Shown here piece after piece: positions 54,290 through 64,000 of a stretch of 64,000 nucleotides of DNA. The notes beneath the pieces are model-generated. The model saw nothing but the letters and a program-made list of their open reading frames with translations, ran no database searches and was not told the DNA's origin. Source of the stretch: Acanthosepion esculentum (lineage: Eukaryota; Mollusca; Cephalopoda; Sepiida; Sepiidae); NCBI GenBank assembly GCA_964036315.1, contig OZ038482.1, positions 10,538,698-10,602,697 on the forward strand, in the 5' to 3' direction. Made by a program: the position numbers and the translations under genes. Position 1 is the stretch's first letter. Each line of letters opens with the position of its first letter.

Positions 54290-54610
54290 TGTTTCTGGGA
54301 ATTGAAAAAAATCAAAACTATGAAGAGCAAAAAATATGTGCCATTTATAGAGATGGTGCCATAACTGAGATTATGGTCTGCAAGTGGTTCATAAGTTTCA
54401 TAAGTAGAAATTTTGATCTGGAAGTCTGAGAACATCCCAGCAGGCCTGTAGCTATTTATGGCTAAATTGAAATGCTGATTAAAAATAATCCAGGCCCAAT
54501 GGCATTGGTCATTCTAGAAATACTCCACACATATCTCCTAATAAATATTGTAAGGCATTTGTAAACCTTTTGGATATGGGGATTGCTGCAATGTTTGGAT
54601 GCCTCATAAT
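54290..54610 (+). pseudogene. Mariner-like transposase N-terminal (DNA-binding) fragment
   Basis: Translation gives an EQKICAIYRDGAITEIMVCK block, WFISFISRNFDLEV (family: W-F--F-SG-FDLED-PR-GRP), a stop, then EHPSRPVA, a second HTH region (ALVILEILH) and, in degraded form, the G-x-x-x-x-L-D-x-W-V-P-H junction. This is the paired HTH domain of mariner transposases with the usual order. The catalytic domain is absent; a C run at 54651 follows. Inactive. Confidence 0.7.
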
Positions 54611-55284
54611 TTAAACAATTTAATCACTAAATTATTAATAACCAATAATTCCCCCCCCCCAAGAAAAAAAAAAGAAAAGAAAAAAGCTTCCTTTAAAGTC
54701 TAGTACCAAACTTTAGAAATGGAGAAAATATACATCCATATAATAAATGCGAATGTCAATATGTCACTGTGTCAGACTTATTCAATTTTACTCCTAGAGG
54801 CCATAGCCCAACATATTATACCATTTTGGAATCGGGCCGGCTCTATGGGAAAATTGGGCTGGATCTGGAAATGCAATCCTGAAATTTCGGATTCTCAAGT
54901 TTCCATTACTGCGATTGTTTTCAGGGATTTTTTTGCGTGATTCTTTGACATTTGTTTTTGTACAATAACAATTTTTATAAATTGGAAATTTGGGAATAAT
55001 CAAAATTAATTGCAAAATCCAGCGAATGTCATCCATGAAATAATAATTGTTTGTATAGAAAGAACCGATGTACATCAAATTGTCTTTAAATTAAGTGGCG
55101 GCAGAAGAATTATCATTTTACTTTTTAAAATGTAAGCTTAAATATTGAAATACCATTTCTTTTTATACTATAATGTAAGTTCAATCTAAGGGAAACAATA
55201 ATTGAAACAAAGCAAGTTCAGTCGGCCAATGATGACAATTTCAGAACAATGTAACTATAAACAAATTTTTTTTTTTCTATCCTC

Positions 55285-55945
55285 TGCCAGCCGCTGTGAT
55301 GGAGAAAGCATTACCTCGAACCGTCACCAGTGAGACACGCTGCAAGGGCCACTCCGTTTCGCGAGCCTCGTTCCTTAATCGAGACGCAATCGCGCCAATC
55401 CTCCGAAGGAACGCCATCGAACGAGGGCCAATAACCCCTGAAGTCTCCACTGCCACAGGAGTAAAAAAAAATCTATCAGCAAGAGAAGAATATTTAGCTA
55501 TTTTTTTTATCTCTGCGTCTCTGGCGACGAAACCCCCGGCTCAACCGTGGACCTGATCAGGTCACATCCCAAATCAACGACTTACCCATTTTAAAAGGGA
55601 AGATGGTAATGCCATCCAGCCGCTTTCCATCACCACGGTCAAGGCCTACGGGTTCGATTTGGGAAGGGAGCCCAGCTGCATCCAAACCTCTTTTGATGAT
55701 GTCGTTAATTGCTGCATGCCGTGGAAAGAGGCCGGCACTACGACGACAGGAGAGAGGATGCAAACCAAACTCATCGATGGAGGCTCCACATCTGCATCTG
55801 TGACGCTCACATAATTTGAGTCCAAAACGGATCGTGACTCCGACCCGAGTGCACTCATCATCTAAAAGGGTACCGGTAGATGAGGAGGGCACTGCGTTGA
55901 GCCAGGTGCCACTACTAAATATTAATGCAATACTTAAATGCATTG
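55285..55945 (-). pseudogene. Non-LTR retroelement C-terminal fragment with Cys/His and nuclease-like motifs
   Basis: A minus-strand frame of 128 codons (55943 to 55557) has GTWLNAVP, a Cys/His-rich LCERHRCRCGA...GLHPLSC segment, PRHAAINDIIKRGL, GL-SQIEPVGL, then RLDGITIFPFKMGKSLIWDVT, which follows the D-G-x(n)-W-D-x-T pattern of a PD-(D/E)XK-type nuclease. After a break near 55550 the reading resumes in another frame with FFFTPVAVETSGVIG and QRVSLVTVRGNAF, the usual end of this family, known to me from reverse-transcriptase-linked proteins of invertebrates. GC content is far above the surroundings, suggesting a fairly young insertion. RT is missing; inactive. Confidence 0.75.
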
Positions 55946-56089
55946 GTCAATTTTGAGTTCTTCTGCAGTTTACTATTGCCTATCGCATCTACTCCTCCCT
56001 ACTTATTGTGATGAAGGCCTAATCAAGAGCCCTCTGCAGGAACTAACTTAAATGCCATCCGATAGGCAGCATTTAAGCTAGTAAATAAA

Positions 56090-57170
56090 TAAAAATGAAA
56101 TAATGAACTTGCAGTCAAGACTGTCAATCTGAAAACATTACCCCTAGTTGGCGGTGGGGATTTGTGAAAATCTAGTTTCTACTTTTTTGTAGGCTAAAGA
56201 GGAAGAGAGAACTTATTTTTGCTTTCTTTTTTTTTTTTTTTTCTTTTTTAATGGTCTTGGCCAGTGCCACCTAGTCGTTGTCTTGGTAGACTAGCTAGGA
56301 GTAATCTCCTGAAGTATTACCAATTCCGAATTGATTGTACCACGCACAAAATGTGAATTATATTTTCAAATTGGTGAAACAGGAGCCAAACTGGGGAAAA
56401 TCTTTTTTTAATCTTTAAAAGAAAAAAAAAAACCCAAAACTTTAAGATAAATTGCATTTACTTTTTAGTTAGATTCTTGGTAAATTTTCATTATTTACCA
56501 TCATTTGCTTCAGTTGAATAATTTTCTCTCCACTTACTTTCTTTGAAATGTTAACCTTAGAATCAGTTCTGACTTCAATTAATTTGCTTGTCTTCTTCAC
56601 CTTTTCTGGCATAAAAAGCATTTTTCTTTCTTTTTTCCATTTAACCTCCACCATTTACACTGAACTTATCCCCACCTCAACTGCCTACCAGTCTACAATT
56701 TCTGAAATGGCAATAAATATCATCTACATTTTTTTGCTATTTTCTTTTCATCTACTTTAGAACTTTACACTCTCTTCAGAATGTAAAGAGAAAAAGATGG
56801 TTGTGGATATTTCCAATGGAGACTTTTCATATTTCTGCTTTTGTTCCAACCAACACAACTTTTTTATTTTTTCTCCATATTCTTTACTTTGTGCTTATTT
56901 CAGTCACATTTAGCCCAAAAAATGATTTTTATCTTAAAAGTTCATTCACAAGAAATTAGAAAGTGAAGTCTTATAATGTATTCTTTGATGTTTTGAAGCA
57001 AGTAATTAGATTTTTATTTCATGATTTATTTTCTCTACAGTTTTCAATCTGACAATCCAATGTTCACCTCTTTTTAAATAAATATTTTTTAATTTTCTTT
57101 TTTCATATTGTGTTAGCAAAAGAAGCAACAACTAATTTCTAAGACTAAATAAGCTTTATTAATAAAACAA
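56090..57170. other. No firm gene
   Basis: AT-rich. A 61-codon minus-strand Lys-rich frame (56469-56654) has an internal donor-like AAAGTAAGT but no good acceptor. T tract at 56227-56241. Confidence 0.4.
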
Positions 57171-57179
57171 AAAAAATGT

Positions 57180-57182
<3 letters not shown>

Positions 57183-57233
<51 letters not shown>
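57183..57233. repeat. (TA)n microsatellite
   Basis: About 25 TA units. Confidence 0.98.
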
Positions 57234-57234
<1 letters not shown>

Positions 57235-57978
57235 CAGATATTACCTTGAAGTAACTGCAACTTGACTGAGTTTTGTTTGGATAAGCTTAAATAGATGTAA
57301 CTATATTTATTGAACCAGATAAAAATTAAAATTGTCAAATGAAAATACATTATTCCAAAAAATAATAAAAGGCTGGATGTGGAAAAAGCACACTCTTTCG
57401 CTAATAAGAGTTGGCCCAAATGTCTACCTTTTTGAACAGAGAAAAGTCCTACTTTCTGACCAACTGGAGAATAACACTTCCCTGTTAAGGCTTTTGCCCA
57501 TAGGCAAAGGGAAAAGTTTATTTTTTGAAAACCTAGGTTTTTAATGGTGGATGTCAGCAACTGCTATTATATACGTCCTCTACAGCCAGTTGTCTGTCTT
57601 CTGCTGCTATTGTGATGCAAACTAACTAAACATGTATAAACATCTATATTAGTGATTTTGATCATCTTATGAGAATTTTTTTTTTTTTTTTTTTTTTAAA
57701 TTGAGGGAAAGAAACTGATGACAGTTACTTTTGAACAAAATATAAATCCAGCTTTACATGAATTTATCTGTTTGCATGAGGAAATTTAACATGAGGATGA
57801 TATGGACCAACTTACCAAAGTCTGGACAATTTTTTGCAATCTTTTCGTTGAACTGGAAACTTTCAGTACCTCCCTTTGTAATAGTCTCTGAATATTGTAA
57901 TGGTTTTTCTGAGTCCAAATTTTAAACATTTGTTTTTACTGTGACAGTTCTGGAAAACCTTTTTTTGTGGATTTTACA

Positions 57979-58220
57979 TAATCTAATGGTTCCCCTTGGA
58001 ATGGCGACACACCATTATCTGGTTTGACTGTTCAATTTCTAAATAATCTGATTGGCTCACTCGAAGGGCGACACAATGTCATATGGCTTGACTATTCATT
58101 TTGTAATCTGATTGGCTTACTCTGAATGGTGACACTGAGACATGGTTTGACTGTTCAATTTCTAAATCTGGTTGGTTCACTAAGAACAGTAAGCTGTCAC
58201 ATGACTGTTCATTTGTGTCT
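57979..58220. repeat. Minisatellite, four units of 57-63 bp
   Basis: Units start near 57979, 58042, 58103 and 58164 and follow the order TAATCTGATTGGCTCACTC, GAATGGCGACAC, CATATGG, TTGACTGTTCAATTTCTA. Identity between units is moderate, so the array is old. Confidence 0.88.
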
Positions 58221-58654
58221 TGGGAATGTCGTGATTGATTGCACAGCCATGAAAAGAAAAACATCTAATGTCTGAGGGATATGAAATTTGCTACACACTT
58301 AGTTTAGATCTAATTAAGTTTTGACTTTTACAAACCATAAGATGGAATTTTTAATAAAAAAAAAATCTGATTCTAGTTGATTTGACATAAAATCTCATTG
58401 GTATAGAAAAATAGGAAGAATTGTGAGGAAAAAAAGTTTCTGGTAAACAATTATCATGAATTTTGTTGCTTGGATTCAATTCTTTCTATAAAGTTGTTAG
58501 AGTTGAAAAGAACCAAAGAGAAAACGTTGATACCAAAGAATAATAAAAGCATAACAAGCTTTGAGTAAAATCATCTGACTTGAATATTTGACAGGAACTT
58601 CAGATGTCATTGTAGTTTTCAGTTTGTTAGTTCCTCTTCAGATGTGTGGTTGGT

Positions 58655-58705
58655 TGTTTTATGGCATATCAACATCTCAGTGGGTCATTTAATGCCAACA
58701 AAATC
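58655..58705 (-). repeat. Dispersed repeat piece (same as 7560-7640)
   Basis: The minus strand reads GGCATTAAATGACCCACTGAGATGTTGATATGCCATAAAACAACCAACC in short overlapping words, matching 7565-7630 and about 53020-53085. Confidence 0.6.
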
Positions 58706-58793
58706 TTTGAAATAGATTCATAGCGATAGTTTGGTAAAAAAAAAAAAGGTGTGCATGTATACATATATATTTGAACCATTTTTTAATTACTCA

Positions 58794-59100
58794 TATTTTT
58801 GAGTACAATCCAACTTCTTTTAGGAAATTTACAGTCTTGGATGGTTTTATTTTCGTAAAGTGTTTTTTTAAATTACTCACTTGGTAATATTTTGTTTGCA
58901 CCAGATCAAAATCTACATACTCTAACAGTATATGTTTCACTGCAAATTTCTCTTGGCATGTAGTGTATATTGGGGATTCTATGCCCTTTAGTAAATAATG
59001 GTGGGTGATGTAGGTGTGGCCTATGTGAAGGTGGGTCAGCACGACCTGTTGTCTTCTATTTTTGTCTTCTAAGTTCCATTCTCCAATTTTTTCAAAGAAT
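58794..59100 (-). pseudogene. LINE RNase H-side C-terminal fragment
   Basis: A minus-strand frame reads RQQVVLTHLHIGHTYITHHY, LLKGIESPIYTTCQEKFAVK, HILLEYVDFDLV and a FLKEVGLY end. The L-T-x-L-R-I-G-H-T-x-L-T-H...C-x-x-C...V-x-H-I-L-x-x-C block is the well-known end of RNase H-bearing (I/Nimb/Jockey-type) LINE ORF2 proteins, common in molluscs. Here the second Cys of the C-x-x-C is missing (TCQEKF) and the final Cys of HIL--C is Y. The frame is open to the natural stop at 58791-58793, but the remainder of ORF2 is absent. Confidence 0.85.
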
Positions 59101-59149
59101 GTATATCTGTTTGTATTACTGTTTTTTTTTTTTTTGTTTTTTTTTTAAG

Positions 59150-59690
59150 TATTGCTGATAATAATTTTTCCTTCAAAAATTATTGCTGGTAATAATTTCT
59201 TTTTATTACAAAGTATTTCTGGTATTAAAACCTATTTTTACACAAGTTTAGGTGTTAACTATTTGCCCATAACTAGGACCCTAACAGGTGCTACCATCCC
59301 GGGTCAGGGTGGACCTTGGAACACCAGCAATTAAGAGGTGGTTCCATGTTCCTCAAAACCCCCTGATCAGAGGCCTTGCTGTTGGACGTAGTTTATCGTC
59401 TTACCCAGGACGCAGATGTAGTTTGTCATACCCAAGACAGCTTTTCAAGAAGACAGCTTTCAAGTATTAACTTCAGGTCCCAGAACACTCCTCGTTCATA
59501 CAGTTTGTAGGTTAACTATTTGCCCATAACTGGGACCTGAACAAGTGCTACCACCATGGGAAAGGGTGGACCTGGGAATAGCAGCATTTAAGAGATGATA
59601 CCACACTCCTCAAAACCTCCTGATCAGACGGGTGTAGTTTATCATCTTACCCAGGATGCCCCATTGGGTGGGGTGGGGGTCTTACCCCTC
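59150..59690 (-). repeat. Family C repeat, two units in tandem
   Basis: Two copies (about 59150-59430 and 59510-59690, both minus) repeat CCCATAACT-GGACC, GTGCTACCA, GGTGGACCT-GGAA, CCTCAAAACC, CTGATCAGA and GTAGTTTATC-TCTTACCCAGGA. The first unit keeps the tail with ACCAGCAATAATTTTTGAAG-type monomers. Confidence 0.85.
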
Positions 59691-59703
59691 TGCAGAGGTG
59701 CAG

Positions 59704-59985
59704 TCAGCGTATTCTGCAGCCCCAGCCGACAGGGCGATTCAGATGTGTGAAAACATTTGGGTTGAATGATACTGTACTGCAGCACTTTGAAATAACTTTC
59801 TCAAATGGTATTACTTCTTGCTGTACAGGTTTTCCTCTTCCCAACACATTAAACATGGAAGGAGAGAGATTGGCTGTAAATCCACCATTAGTTTCTTTTT
59901 CAGAATCTTTCTTAGACTCTGTTACTTTATCTTTTTTTCTTTCTTTGTTTTTATCATTTTGACCAGCACTAATATTCAGATTGGC
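59704..59985 (-). CDS. Candidate host exon or retroposed gene piece
   Basis: The minus-strand frame runs from an acceptor-like TTTCTTATTTTAAAG (exon from 59985) to a TGA at 59704, about 94 codons. It starts ANLNISAGQ, has a Lys/Glu-rich charged stretch, then GGFTANLSPSMFNVLGRGKP, VQQEVIPFEKVISKCCSTVS, FNPNVFTHLNRP and ends in VGWGCRIR. An ATG-initiated version extends to 60054. Composition looks protein-like, with no tandem bias, but no domain is recognised. The last ten residues lie next to the family C dimer and may be repeat-derived. Could also be a transposon piece. Confidence 0.35.
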   Translation of the reverse strand, partial: ANLNISAGQNDKNKERKKDKVTESKKDSEKETNGGFTANLSPSMFNVLGRGKPVQQEVIPFEKVISKCCSTVSFNPNVFTHLNRPVGWGCRIR

Positions 59986-60069
59986 CTTTAAAATAAGAAA
60001 GCTCTGTAATTCATTATTGTATATCGAATCAAATAAAATAGTTTTAAATTTCACTGCATATCAATTGAT

Positions 60070-60235
60070 TTGACTTTCCATAAAGTTTAAATTTATAATT
60101 TAATTTATTTGTGTGGGTGTAAATTTTAAATTTAATCTCGGTTCAAAGGTGACTTCCTGACATTACCAATTTGTTTTAATTCTTTTTTGTACTCAGCTTG
60201 TGCACTTTTGCTCAATGATTGCCAAAAAGATCCAG

Positions 60236-60271
<36 letters not shown>

Positions 60272-61550
60272 TCATCCGCCCAATACCCCCCCCCACCTTT
60301 CCAAAATGTCCAACTGAAGTTGCTAATTTGTTGCAGTTACTCTTAGGGAATTTTTCTTTTGTTCTTTAGAATAATCTCCTTTGTTTCTCATTTTCCTCCA
60401 GGGGATTTCTTTCACAATTTTGACTGCTTTCTGCAAACTTATTCATTTGGATAAAGTAGAAACAAAACTAAGTTAATTAGCTTTTGCTTCAGACCTTTTC
60501 TCAGATACAATGAAAGACAAAACAGTCCTTCATCTCCAAACAAAAGTTGCAAGACTCTAGCCACCATTTAAATGTACACATGCATAGCAAAGAAATATTG
60601 GGAATTTTGGAAATTCCATTTTAGAAATAGTTTCACACCTGTTTGTTTATTCTGGTGACCTTAAGTTTTGGGGTCTGTAACAAAGAAAACTCTTAAATCC
60701 ATATTTTCTATGACGTAAAGATGATAAAAAAAATATCTTTGTGGAATCTTGATTTAATGAAATGATTTTTTTTTCCTTTTTATAATTAGTCATTTGTCTT
60801 GATTATGAGAAAAACATCAAGGTTTGATATATACAATTACAGTTAAGTAATTTTCAGTATTAAATAATACTATACCAATATATATAAGAAAGCACTCGGT
60901 GGGAAAAAAATAATAGGACAATTTTTATGTAATTTATCTACTGAAAAGAAAAAATTAGAAGATCGTATGAGAAATTGTATAAAAAAAAAAACTAAATCAA
61001 AGCACCTTGTCTGCCATATTCAATGAAACGTGGATGAAAGGATTGCTGCCTAAATACACAAATGTGTGTATCCATCCATCCAAATAAAAAAGTGACATGT
61101 TTTGAATCTAGTCATTTATTTTGAGTGAATTATACAAATCCTGAGATATTGTTTTCATTAAATTTTAAAGTTTATTTTTTCTTCATGTTAATATTGCTTT
61201 TATTATAATTTTCTAATTTGGAAACTCTTCATTAAAATAGCCATGAAATCTCATCAGAATTTACTTCCTTTATTCTGACCTGATAAAAAGGAAAAGTTCA
61301 GATGAAAGGACTAAGGAAAAATAATCATTTCTTTATTGTTGAACAAGAGACAAATAATTGTTGCTAAACTTCATTTAGATAAGCCATCTATCTTTTCAGT
61401 TAGAGCTGATTATTTTTCATCTGTCATTGAATACATTTTCTTAACTCAATCATTACACATAACACTTAGGATTAGTGACTTTATTTACTTTTTTTTCTTT
61501 TAGTTTTATCTTGATTTAATTATCTTGATTTAGCCTATTGACTATTAAAT
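60070..61550. other. No gene recognised
   Basis: AT-rich with a long T tract (60239-60269), a C run (60287-60293) and nothing else assignable. Confidence 0.5.
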
Positions 61551-61661
61551 ACCATGATGTTTCTGAATTTTTCTTTCTTGCACCCAAAAAGTTGTTCAGG
61601 TTTTCTGCAACCATCATTTTTGGGCAGGATAATTAATATTCATGGTTCAGTGTTCAAACCA

Positions 61662-61819
61662 ATGAGCGAAGAGCACACCATGACTCCCTGCCACCCCCAC
61701 TACATTAGGAAGAAAAATATCCTCTGGAAGTGCTTCCTGTTGCAATACAAAGAAAAAGGAACTATTTTATTGCTTGGCAGAGTTCTTACATTGGTTCTAG
61801 GATTATTATTATTAAGAGG
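61662..61819 (+). CDS. Candidate first or internal host exon ending at a consensus donor
   Basis: An open frame ends AAGAGG|GTAAGT at 61819/61820, a near-perfect splice donor. From the ATG at 61662 it reads MSEEHTMTPCHPHYIRKKNI, LWKCFLLQYKEKG and a hydrophobic TILLLGRVLTLVLGLLLLRG, which could be a membrane segment or signal anchor. The frame stays open upstream to 61554, and acceptor-like TTTTTGGGCAG (61617-61626) or CATGGTTCAG (61650) could instead begin an internal exon. No match to a named family; a short basic stretch before a single hydrophobic span would suit a type II membrane protein. No partner exon was found. Confidence 0.4.
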
Positions 61820-61829
61820 GTAAGTCTTT

Positions 61830-63715
61830 CCCACAGCTCCAATCTGTTGTTGTTCAGAAATACTCATAATTAAACAGTGTCCAGATATTCCATATCCATT
61901 TTTTGGATAGGGTTAGTTGGAATAAGTTTAGTAAAGCAAAATTTCTGAAAACTCCTCACGGCAAGAAGGAAAGGATTTGATAAAGCAATAGTAATCTGTC
62001 TGCTTGTAGAAAACTTGTGTTGCCATGAACCAGTTTTGTCATTTTGCCGACTTACAAGCCAAATGGTTGAAAAGAACCTCTATTGTTTTTCATACATAAG
62101 CCTTATTTTATTATAAAGTTAACTTTAGAGCAAATCCATCATTGTAGGAGATAGAAAATTTTTTTGTTAGTTTTTAGATAATAAAGTCTGAATCTTTGAC
62201 TGATATCATGGATATAAGGATTGTAAAAGAATTATGATCCATCATCGGGGGGGGGGGATTATTTGTCATGGTGAGCAGTAGTTGAGAAATTCCATTGGAA
62301 AAATGTCTTAAAAGGTCAGTGGATACATTTGTAATTGGAGCAAAAATCTCTTGACAGACAAGCATTATTTAGCTTCTATGATTTTTCCATTAAGATGAGA
62401 AATCTTTTACAATGTCTTCGTATTTGGACCCAGTTTACATTTTGCTTGACACTAGATCAACTTCATTAAATTTGGATTCAACATGGAATCTTTTAGAAGT
62501 ATGTGATTGTCTCTGGAGTGGTGTGGGTAATTTGTTGATATTTTTTTCTTTTTTTGTTGTTGTTTTTCTTTTTTTTGTCTTTCTCTCCCACCACATATTA
62601 TTTGCCAGAAAAAATCAATATAGTAACACTTGGATATCTACCTGCTTATTAAAGAATTTCTGCCTCTTCTGAAGCTAGATTTCATTTCATTTAAGAGGCA
62701 AACTTGTAAATGCCAACGCCTTGATAACAAATCAGGTAGAATTTAAAAAAAAATCTAATTTCTTTCAGATTTCTAAAGTCACAGATCTTTTCCCAACTTT
62801 GTAACATTTTAACATTTATCTATGAAATATTGATGTAAACAAAGGCCAATAACTCTGTATATCTCCACAGGCACCAAAATAATTGGCATTTCTAATTTGT
62901 GATGAAAATTTTAGTTTTTACTTCATTTAATAAATTTAGTTGCTAATAGTTTCAGTGATAGACTCTCAATTTTTGTCTTTTCAGAAAGTCAAAATAATTT
63001 TTATTTTATTTATAATTTATGGGAAAACTTAGGAAGTTTCCAAATCAAGAACCTGTTTCCTTGTAAATTCCAAGAATTTCTGAGGATGATGGATTTTATG
63101 GATAATATCAAACCATACTTCTCTTTTCCAAGATTTTTGTCAAGAAATAAATATTCTTTTTGAGCAGACCATTCTGAATTCAGAACTGAAAAGGGCTATG
63201 GAAAACCTCTTTCTCGAAGTCGGGGCAATTTAAAGATAATGAAAAGGAACTTCGATGACTATCATTAACATTCTAAAGGGACATGGCATTAAGAAACAAA
63301 ACATTTTTATTTTTTACTCAAAGAAAAATACTCAAAAATTAGTGTGGTTTTTAAGATATAATCTCAAAAACTCTCATATAATTGTGAATTTCATAAAGTT
63401 AGTGATTATTTTAATTGGCAATATTTTACATTGTAAGCCCATTTGATGGAGTGGACTCAACTTCCTCAAACTAAGAAATAATTGATTTATGTAATAAACT
63501 GTAAAAATTAATGAATTTGGTAAAGTTTCAATAATCTCTAGACAAATACATACACTTGAAAATTGAACTTGCAAAATACTTTTAGCATAATATAAATTTT
63601 GAAAATTAAGGTCTTGCTATTTTTTCCAATTGCAGTTGTTCTTTGGATAGTGAGGACCTAATATGAAATGCAAAACTGTTCTCCAGCTCTAATCTCTCTT
63701 CCTACACTCTCTCCC
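61830..63715. other. No gene recognised
   Basis: AT-rich intron-like sequence; a G run at 62247-62258 and no repeat homology noticed. Confidence 0.5.
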
Positions 63716-63724
63716 ACATCTTCT

Positions 63725-63999
63725 TTCATCCTGAGTATGATGATAAACTATATCCGCATCCTGAGTAAGACAATAAACTACATCTGGCAGCAAGGACTTT
63801 GATCAGGTTTTGAAGAGCGTGGAACCATATCTTAATTGCTGGTGTTCCCAGGTCCACCCTGACTCAGGCTGGTAGCACCTGCCAGGGTCCCAGCTATGGG
63901 CAAATAGTTACCATGATGGTATAAAAATAAGTTTTACTAACAGTAATACTTTTGAAATTTTTTTTACCAGCAATACATTTTTTTGGGGAAAAAAAAAAA
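63725..63999 (+). repeat. Family C repeat copy
   Basis: CCTGAGTATGATGATAAACT (partly duplicated), TTGATCAGGTTTTGAAGAGC, GTGGAACCATATCTTAATTG, GGTGTTCCCAGGTCCACCCT, TAGCACCTGCCAGGGTCCCA, GCTATGGGCAAATAGTTACC and the AGTAATACTT/AGCAATACAT tail units. It runs to the window end. CCAGCTATGGGCAAATAG also occurs in SINE S1 (CCAGCTATGGGTAAATAG). Confidence 0.85.
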
Positions 64000-64000
64000 T

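Noticed and set aside
56469..56654. Lys-rich minus-strand frame with a donor-like AAAGTAAGT
   Set aside because: No acceptor, low complexity, and an in-frame stop just before the ATG.
1..64000. CRISPR arrays, bacterial operons, rRNA genes
   Set aside because: All direct repeats found are microsatellites, minisatellites or dispersed retroposons; nothing prokaryotic or rRNA-like was seen.

Overview
The window is AT-rich eukaryotic DNA, almost certainly from an animal. It has no operons, CRISPR arrays or long intact reading frames. It is dense with (TA)n, (CA)n and T-tracts and with tRNA-derived SINEs, broken LINEs, DNA-transposon relics and inverted-repeat elements. The mix of several SINE families with clear A and B boxes, an RNase H-bearing LINE like those seen in molluscs, RTE and CR1/Jockey-like LINEs, Tc1/mariner, pogo, hAT and copia remnants fits a mollusc, and a cephalopod (octopus-like) is the best guess. 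No database was consulted, so the species call is inference.

Layout. 1-9 kb: an inverted 'family A' SINE arm, an inverted-repeat element between simple repeats (1.2-1.9 kb), two LINE relics (2.4-3.2 kb), a zinc-knuckle fragment (5.1-5.4 kb), a perfect 41-bp palindrome beside a full family A unit with its tRNA head (5.5-5.9 kb), and an RTE relic (8.6-9.0 kb). 9-23 kb: a mariner end, a hairpin element, a hAT MITE with an exact 8-bp target duplication (11.1-11.4 kb), LINE 3' relics (11.6-12.1 and 21.7-22.2 kb), an RTE relic (13.6-14.2 kb), a small candidate host exon (14.83-14.91 kb), several family A copies, and a 497-bp inverted-repeat element carrying a tRNA-Ser(CGA)-like cloverleaf (19.8-20.3 kb). 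23-38 kb: an unnamed repeat, a SINE with its target duplication (29.3-29.6 kb), a SINE-like foldback inserted in a LINE with a perfect 13-bp duplication (33.2-34.15 kb), and a candidate terminal exon (37.96-38.07 kb). 38-64 kb: a copia relic (38.9-39.7 kb), pogo-like elements (40.85-41.67 and 45.15-45.34 kb), Tc1 and mariner transposase pieces, a long trinucleotide tract (47.25-47.56 kb), nested perfect inverted repeats in (TA)n (51.2-51.5 kb), a GC-rich non-LTR fragment (55.3-55.9 kb), a 4-copy minisatellite (58 kb), an RNase H LINE fragment (58.8-59.1 kb), a duplicated family C repeat and two further candidate exons (59.7-60.0 kb minus, 61.6-61.8 kb plus).

The region reads as introns and intergenic space of one or more host genes. 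None of the four exon candidates could be named. Every transposon coding region seen is broken, so the recognisable elements are dead or non-autonomous. The most unusual theme is a set of foldback elements in which Pol III promoter (tRNA-like) sequence sits between inverted copies of the element's own body, together with a recurring CTGAWGA - hairpin - GAAAC pattern that resembles a hammerhead-ribozyme core.
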